Below, piece after piece: positions 58,701-64,000 of a DNA stretch of 64,000 nucleotides. How positions within the stretch are numbered: position 1 is the first letter of the stretch; each line of letters opens with the position of its first letter. The DNA is from Artemia franciscana (Eukaryota > Arthropoda > Branchiopoda > Anostraca > Artemiidae), in contig NC_088863.1 in the NCBI RefSeq assembly GCF_032884065.1, forward strand, positions 45,057,687-45,121,686. The letters are read 5' to 3'. The position numbers and the translations under genes were made by a program. Under the pieces are notes generated by a model, which ran no database searches, was not told where the DNA came from, and was given only the letters and a program-made list of their open reading frames with translations.

Positions 58701-58890
58701 GACACTTTAAGAGGTCATATGTTTTACGGTCTCACTGAGAAACGACTTGATGGAAGTCATTGAAAAAAATTCCTAAGAGAGATGAATAAATAAGCTTTCT
58801 GTACATGTAAGAGCAAAGTTTGTATCTTTAGAAGAACATCTTATAGGGGTCAAAAACCTAAAACCGTACGGTTTCGCCCCCCCTCTCCCC
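55746..58890 (+). mobile_element. Pogo/Tigger-like DNA transposon with 30-bp terminal repeats
   Basis: This 3145-bp element is bounded by TA dinucleotides (55744-55745 and 58891-58892), the target site of Tc1/mariner/pogo elements. The left end begins GGGGAGAGGGGGGCGAAACC and the right end is its inverted copy with one extra G, extending through CCGTACGG. Related GGGGGCGACTCCGGACA and CCGGTTTCGCCCC motifs lie just inside the left end (56130-56175), and CGCCCCACGGTAGGGGCGAC lies inside the right end (58678-58697). It carries a decayed transposase and sits inside the RT gene of a minus-strand LINE. Confidence 0.93.
56631..58496 (+). pseudogene. Pogo-type (DDE_1) transposase, broken
   Basis: The start is MVRTYIRKGGGPPDPE (ATG 56631), then AEEFSLKKSTLVDAVKRY, a helix-turn-helix of the pogo/CENP-B kind. 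An in-frame TGA is at 56727 and a TAA near 56879, with a shift near 56820. The frame 56921-57607 has WFKGFMNRN, the first catalytic Asp in WKCDKTGVST, and the second in LLLFDNHESHIS. At 57585-57607 the frame breaks and about a dozen codons before QPLDVSVYAPFK (third Asp) are missing. The frame 57585-58238 continues with GFEKAGIWPLNP and a Lys/Ser/Pro-rich tail. A last segment (GNFVLVRFMMGKKPN, NYLRKPSEKF.FPE) extends to about 58496 after another shift. The protein is similar to Tigger-6-type proteins and is not functional. Confidence 0.9.
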
Positions 58891-58892
58891 TA

Positions 58893-59200
58893 CTGACCCA
58901 CGACTGTACACTTTCATGATGATATGCGCGCAAATTATCGAATCATAAGCACGTCTGACATCACTTCTCTCTAAAATAAGCGAGTCTCTCGATTTATCTG
59001 CATACCTCAAAACTAATGACAGTACCGTCAGTGCATGAGCACACCCTATTTCTTTCTGGAATCCAAATTGGTATGGGGGCATATGACATTTATCAATCAA
59101 TTCAGGCATTATCAACTCTCAAAAATTTTACCAAAAAGATGTAGATACCCTTATTGGCCGGTGTGACGAACATTCATTTAAGGGTTTCTCCCTTTAAGAA
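58893..59200 (-). pseudogene. LINE reverse transcriptase, proximal part (minus strand)
   Basis: YQFGFQKEIGCAHALTVLSL (59055-58995) and LERSDVRRAYDSIICAHIIM (58970-58915) are the RT finger and motif A region. The normal D.+RAYDSI is kept. The reading ends at the TA where the pogo element begins, and resumes at 55743 on the other side. Confidence 0.8.
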
Positions 59201-59750
59201 ACACAAGTAAGACGGCCAGTTGAAAATGACGAATGAACTATTTCTTTTGTGAACACAATTTGGAAAGGTAAAGCAAGGTGAGAAGAAGTGAAGGGGGTCC
59301 CACATAGAGGTGTTTAGCGCACACGTGATCTGTACCTCTCCAGAAACGCTTCTTGATTTTACGGATTATATTATAAACGTCAGAAGCAGCTACAATAAAT
59401 GTTGACTTGACCCCTACCGAAATTCTCTGTTCAAGAGTGACTTTGAAAAGATTTTCAATTAGTGGGTCAGGTTTTGAAAATTCTCTCGAGAGATATTACT
59501 CCCATAGCTCCGGATGGATGACGCAAACATATTTAATTTAAGATGAGTTTCATCAATTGAAAATGGAACCAAATTCTTGAGAAGCTCAAATAGTATTACT
59601 TTTCGAGAAGATTATCAAAGCAGTTCTGGGACTGGAGTATATCAACCTTATTCCATTCTACTACAGTACACCACTTAGAATCATTGGTTACCCAAACACA
59701 GTTAAATGCAACCGCAATACTAAAAGACAACAATCAGATACTACAAAATC
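59201..59750 (-). other. LINE linker region between endonuclease and reverse transcriptase, decayed
   Basis: From its position this should encode the stretch between the endonuclease and RT of the minus-strand LINE. I could not read a convincing protein in any frame. Confidence 0.4.
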
Positions 59751-60340
59751 ATTAAGCACGCTTACATTACTGCAAGATTGGCAATACTACTGGAAACAAA
59801 CACATGATCAAGGTTAGACATTGATCCACTGTGGTGTATATATGTAAAATCAGCAGATTTTGGCAAAAGAGCACTTTTATTTGGAATCAGGTGAAGAAGC
59901 AGAACTGTAGCTGAATTATAATTTCTGAACAAGTCACAATTAAAGCCCCCCAACAAAACAAAATGTAGGTGGGGGGGGGGGAAGGGCTCTAATTTTACTC
60001 GAATCTTCACCCAATTTTCTGCATGCTAGACCAAACTTCGCTTCAGACCTTTCATCTCTATAGTCTGGCGGCAGGTATAAATTCACAATGACAGTATCAG
60101 CCACTTTCACTGCAAGGAACTGGTCAGATTTAGCAAACAGTTCGGAATTAGTATGTTTATCTATTATTATAGCAAGTCCTCCTAAGGGGTGCTCTAGTTT
60201 TCTGTTGTTGTTTTTTTTTTCGCATATACGAAGTGAAGCACGTGTAATGGCACTAAATCGAGTAGCTTCATACTGTCAGCCGAGAGAAAAGATTCCTATA
60301 TTCACATGATTTGCCCAGCCGTTCTACCACAGCGATTTTT
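59751..60340 (-). pseudogene. LINE endonuclease domain (minus strand), broken
   Basis: LGGLAIIIDKHTNSELFAKS (near 60185-60125), then VKVADTVIVNLYLPPDYRDE (60110-60050), LLGGFNCDLFRNY (59955-59915) and SADFTYIHHSGSMSNLDHVF (59855-59795) follow the APE-endonuclease order. The normal GDFN motif reads GGFN, so the Asp of the DFN position is replaced. A run of G/C (near 59970) and shifts interrupt the frame. Confidence 0.75.
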
Positions 60341-60349
60341 GCGTTGTGA

Positions 60350-61129
60350 TTACAATTTAGGTTCCATGACACTATGAGTTTTTAATATAGGGCTCAACCA
60401 TTTCGAACGTATTGACTGTTCCGGCTTCATAGTCTTATTTGACGGGCAGTTAGCATGGTAGCATGTGTGTTTGGTGCTTTGACAGTTCAAACAGCGGATC
60501 AGGTTCTGACACTGGGTTTTCTTTGGTCGGACCGTGGTAGTTTTGAGCGCAATGGCCCAATTTCTTGGCATTTTTATACTGTGTCGACATGTGGCCGATT
60601 TCGTGACAATTGAAGAAACATTTCTTCAAAGGCATCTCTGCTTGGGAAATACAGCTTAAAGACGCGTGACTTCCCACATTGTTCAGCTTTCTCACAACCG
60701 GCTGTTAGGCTTTGCATATCCTCCGCCCTTAGGGACTCGGGAATTCCGTTAACTATACTGATATGGGAAGTCTTCGAAGTCTTCGTTATCTACGAAGTCT
60801 TCAAAACGACGACACATATCACTTACTTCAGTTGTTACGCATGCACTTATCTCTACTCTGCTTGCACGGATCTCGGTAGGCTCAAAAATGAAGAATGTAG
60901 ATGGTTGACGCTTTTCTTTAGCCGATTTGGCAAAGAATTTCACAATATCCAAGACCTTTTCTTTATCCTTAACTAACTTACGAAAGTGTTCCAATAGGCA
61001 AAATTTCAGAAGGATCAATTTTATTTTTTTTTCACTCAGTATATTACCTCTGGAGAAAACATCCACAGTGCGATTAATAATCAATTGATGTGTTACTTTG
61101 GCTAGCATTGCTTTCGAAACAAAATTCAA
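60350..61129 (-). pseudogene. LINE ORF1 (gag-like) with zinc knuckles, broken
   Basis: The N-terminal frame 61129-60749 starts MNFVSKAMLAKVTHQLIINR and has FRKLVKDKEKVLDIVKFF, an acidic end and no known domain. After a shift, frame 60695-60350 has KKCFFNCHEIGHMSTQYKN, then KKLGHCAQNYHG, i.e. CCHC-type RNA-binding knuckles with the second half partly mutated (C to Y in one position, C to L in the next). Such a protein would coat the LINE RNA. Its place upstream of the endonuclease on the minus strand completes the LINE order ORF1, EN, RT. Confidence 0.65.
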
Positions 61130-61528
61130 TACCGCATTCTAAACGACGTTTTCCGTGTCCGTCTTTTATATTCGTTAAATCACGATCGTAAACCCAAAAA
61201 TCAGCCTTCGCAAAATTACAATTAATTCAATCCAACAACCAGCTTATAGACAGGCCGAAATGCCTGTCTCTTCACTTTCACAAACCAAACCACAAGGAAA
61301 GAAAAATCGGAAATATTTGAGACTATTAAATATTTTATCGGCACCGAGATTTATAAAATCAGCAACTATGTGTTGAAATAGGCGGCAAAAGGATATTTTC
61401 TTACAAAATAAATATAAGTGTAGTTCTTTATTAATTCTCAGATTCAATAGCTTCACGCTTACATTTCACAATAAATAGTTAATTAAACACAAACCTGAGA
61501 TATCTCGGAGGGGTAGCATCATATCTAC
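61130..61528. other. Unassigned stretch between the LINE and the candidate exon
   Basis: No motif was recognised. It may contain the LINE 5' UTR and part of a minus-strand intron. Confidence 0.4.
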
Positions 61529-61828
61529 CTTTGGAAGCTGAACAGGAGCACTTATGCGAATTTCAGGAGTTGCTTCAGGCAATTTTTCAAATGGGATGGT
61601 ATACCTAGAGACAACCATGGGACCACTGCTGCTGAATGAGGTTGTGCGTCGAGTATCTTTTAGCAGCTTCGGTGATTTGGCTTTTGGTGCCAAAGACGAG
61701 GAGGAAACTTTAGGAGCGTCACCCTTTGGGCTATGGACAGCAATAATTCCTGCAGTTGTTACATAAACGTCTTCTATGAATGGATAGTGAAAGTATGGGG
61801 TAGGGGCTCTTGATGGTGTATAATGCAC
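61529..61828 (-). CDS. Candidate internal exon of an unidentified host gene
   Basis: On the minus strand an acceptor (TTGTTCTTTTCAAG before GTGCATTA) and a donor (CTTCCAAAG|GTAGAT) bound exactly 300 bp, 100 open codons, phase 0 at both ends. The protein reads HYTPSRAPTPYFHYPFIEDV, then KGDAPKVSSSSLAPKAKSPK, then VVSRYTIPFEKLPEATPEIR and ISAPVQLPK. It is Ser/Pro/Lys-rich like a linker in a cytoskeletal or signalling protein. The frame is open further on both sides, but composition and signals favour these limits. Base composition here is higher in G+C than the flanks, as expected of an exon. I do not recognise the family. Confidence 0.5.
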
Positions 61829-63164
61829 CTTGAAAAGAACAACTTACTGAAAGGCTGTAAAAAGAGAAAAATGAGCGGGTTGTTAATAACGAACCACCCA
61901 GCTAAGCATAATTGTGACATACTAGCATTTAATACAAACAATTTCAAGCACCATTAATTTAAAACTGGATTTCAGAACCTTGTATTATTTGTTTAATATA
62001 ACTGAAGACCGGTCGAACCTTAGAATTAGAAGTAACTTATTCCTCTAAGATTACTCCTGCAATTTTAAGTTGTAAATTTGAAATTTAGCTCCGTACGTAT
62101 TTTTTATTTATTTCATACAAAGTAAGTCCGATTGAAACTTAAGACTAGATGAAACTGACGTTAATGTCTCTCCTTCTTATCCAAAATTTTCAAAAAATTG
62201 TCGAGTTTGTCTTAGGATTAAAAAAGAATAAAACAACAAGCAATGAAACATTACTTAGTAAAGAGTCAGGCTAAAATACTAGCATTCCAAGCACAAATTT
62301 GCATCAGAATGCAGCCTTCCAAATCGTATTAGTTTCTTAAAGAGCGACAAATAAAACACTGCTTTAAGAACTCTGTGTCGACCCGGTATGCATTCTTTCC
62401 TTTCAAACTGAGCAGTTTAAGCCAATTGATCCCATTTTGTCCATTTTTATTTTCTTCCCTAGGGGTTTAGAAGTTTATTTTTCTTACCATAATACCCCGT
62501 GTACTTTTTCCCCACTTACAAAATTGTGGGAAAGATAATTAATTACAACATTAATCATTCGAAGTTCAAATTTGCGGCAAATCACGTATTTCCCCAAAAC
62601 TAGAGATTTTGGATAACAGAATTCTAGAGAATTAAAAAAGATTTTCATTGCTTGATTAAAATTAAATTTTTAGAAAGATCTGACAAAAGTACATTTTTAT
62701 GGTAGTTTACGAAATTCTCCTTGGAAACTCTTACAAAAAGAGTCCAATAGTCAACATTAGAGTACAGCTACGGTGAAGTTCCGATTCTCTTAGATTCCCC
62801 GGTATATCTATTGGCGTCAGAGTAGTGCTCTAGGATCAAATTCCTCTTATTATACAATTGTCTTATAAAACTTCCAAACCGGGCAGCATACAGAATGCAG
62901 GAAAGACCGTGTGAATTGAAAAGAAATATTAGCAAATTGCAGTTGAAGCTCAATTTAGCAATTATTTCTAAGACGAAACAACTAGCTAAAAAAATTACAA
63001 ATTTAGCAATATAGTAATAATAATAATTGTTCAATAATATCCGCCGGTGTAGTACTCCCCAGCGTAAACCACTTTTTCGCATAAATTTCCCTTATTATTC
63101 AATTACCTTGTTCAAACAACATTTTATTCATTGAGAAAATCGCGCGATAGCATAATTTCGCTCT
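61829..63164. other. Unassigned AT-rich stretch
   Basis: No gene or repeat family was recognised; it is a probable intron of the minus-strand candidate gene. Confidence 0.45.
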
Positions 63165-64000
63165 AAGAACAAGAGCTAAGAGCTCACATGGCACTTGTGA
63201 CGAGGTCGGAAGAGCCAAGAGCTCATATGGCATTAGCTCTAGCAAAATTTTAAGAATTAATAGATTAATTTAAAAGGAAAATCAGAGGCTTAATGCCGGT
63301 CGGGATTTAAAATAAGAGCTCTGAGTCACGAGGTCCTTCTAAATATCAAAATTCATTAAGATCCGATCACCCACTCGTAGATTAAAAATACTACGTTTTT
63401 TTCTAATTTTTCCTCTCCCTTCGGCCCCCTCCAGATGGTCGAATCGGGGGAAACGACTTTATCAAGTCAGTTTGTGCAGGTCCCTGAAACACCTACGAAT
63501 TTTCATCGTTCTAGCTCGTCAAGAAGCACCAAACTCGCCAAAGCACTTGATCCCCCCTAACTCCCCCAAAGAGAGTGGATCCAATCCGGTTACGTCAATC
63601 ACGTATCTACGACATTAGCTTATTCTACCCATCAAGTTTCATCCCGATCTCTCCACTCTAAGCGTTTTCAAAGATTTCCGGTTTCCCCCTCCAACTCTTC
63701 CCTCCCGATGTCACCAGATCTGGTCGGGATTTAAAATTAAAGCTCTGAGACATGATTTCCTTCTAAATATCAAATTTAAAAATACCTCACGAACGTCACC
63801 CATTCTTAAGTTGAAATTGCCTCAATTTTTACGGATTAACACCCCCTCCAACTCCCCCAAAGAGAGCGGATTCAGTCCAGTTATGTCAATCACCTATCTA
63901 GGACTTTTTTTTATTCTTCCCACCAAGTTTCATCCTGATCTCTCCACTCTCAGCGTTTTCCAGGATTTTCGGTTCCACCCAACTCCCCCAAATGACCCTG
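63165..64000 (-). repeat. Inverted copy of the 290-bp-unit repeat, cut by the window end
   Basis: GAGCTCACATGGCACTTGTGACGAG (63180) and GAAAATCAGAGGCTTAATGCCGG (63279) are the reverse complement of the right end of the repeat at 8450-8575. After it come reversed units with GGGATTTAAAATAAGAGCTC, GTTTCATCCCGATCTCTCC and CACTCTAAGCGTTTTC (63640-63670 and 63925-63960). About two and a half units lie in the window. Confidence 0.9.

Overview
The window is animal nuclear DNA. It is AT-rich, its genes are split by GT-AG introns, and most of it is transposable elements in many states of decay. From memory, the dominant repeats resemble those of branchiopod crustaceans of the brine shrimp (Artemia) type. 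These are the fold-back elements with arms that run from AGTAAGGAGCGACATTAAAA to TCTTTACGCTAAAG, and the families built on TTGGAGGGCAACTAG. No marker gene is present, so the genus is an inference.

Host genes. The clearest is a plus-strand gene whose last four exons (5260-5403, 10657-10858, 15713-15864, 17602-17876) join in phase into the C-terminal part of an arthropod secreted protein of the CUB type. Its introns hold a 290-bp-unit repeat array, an RTE fragment, fold-back elements and two long (TA)n runs, one of which runs directly into a splice acceptor. Two good exons on the minus strand (49505-49757 with a stop codon, and 61529-61828) look like parts of a second gene of unknown identity. 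Their intron would contain an intact RTE retrotransposon and a nested LINE/pogo structure.

Mobile elements, left to right: a LINE reverse-transcriptase relic with an adjoining Helitron 3' end and a minisatellite (1-1990); many fold-back and interspersed repeats (1990-4650, 11.3-15.5 kb, 18.3-21.8 kb); and a badly broken Polinton/Maverick (22-31.8 kb, mostly minus strand) with recognisable DNA polymerase B, packaging ATPase, integrase and capsid genes. Next come tandem arrays of about 165 bp (34.2-35.6 kb), a tRNA-type SINE, a TTAA-flanked MITE (38182-38762), a complete hAT transposon with an open 636-codon transposase (40259-42604), a Helitron N-terminal relic (44.5-45.96 kb), a 123-bp tandem array (50.8-51.4 kb), and an RTE LINE with an open 986-codon endonuclease/reverse transcriptase (52560-55520). 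A minus-strand LINE (61.1-55.5 kb) is split by a 3145-bp pogo-like element with 30-bp terminal repeats. The window ends in an inverted copy of the repeat found at 6.4-8.6 kb.

The genes do not form an operon or pathway. What links them is insertion history. The hAT and RTE copies look young (open frames, good ends). The pogo element, Polinton, Helitrons and the two other LINEs are dead by frameshifts, stops and deletions.
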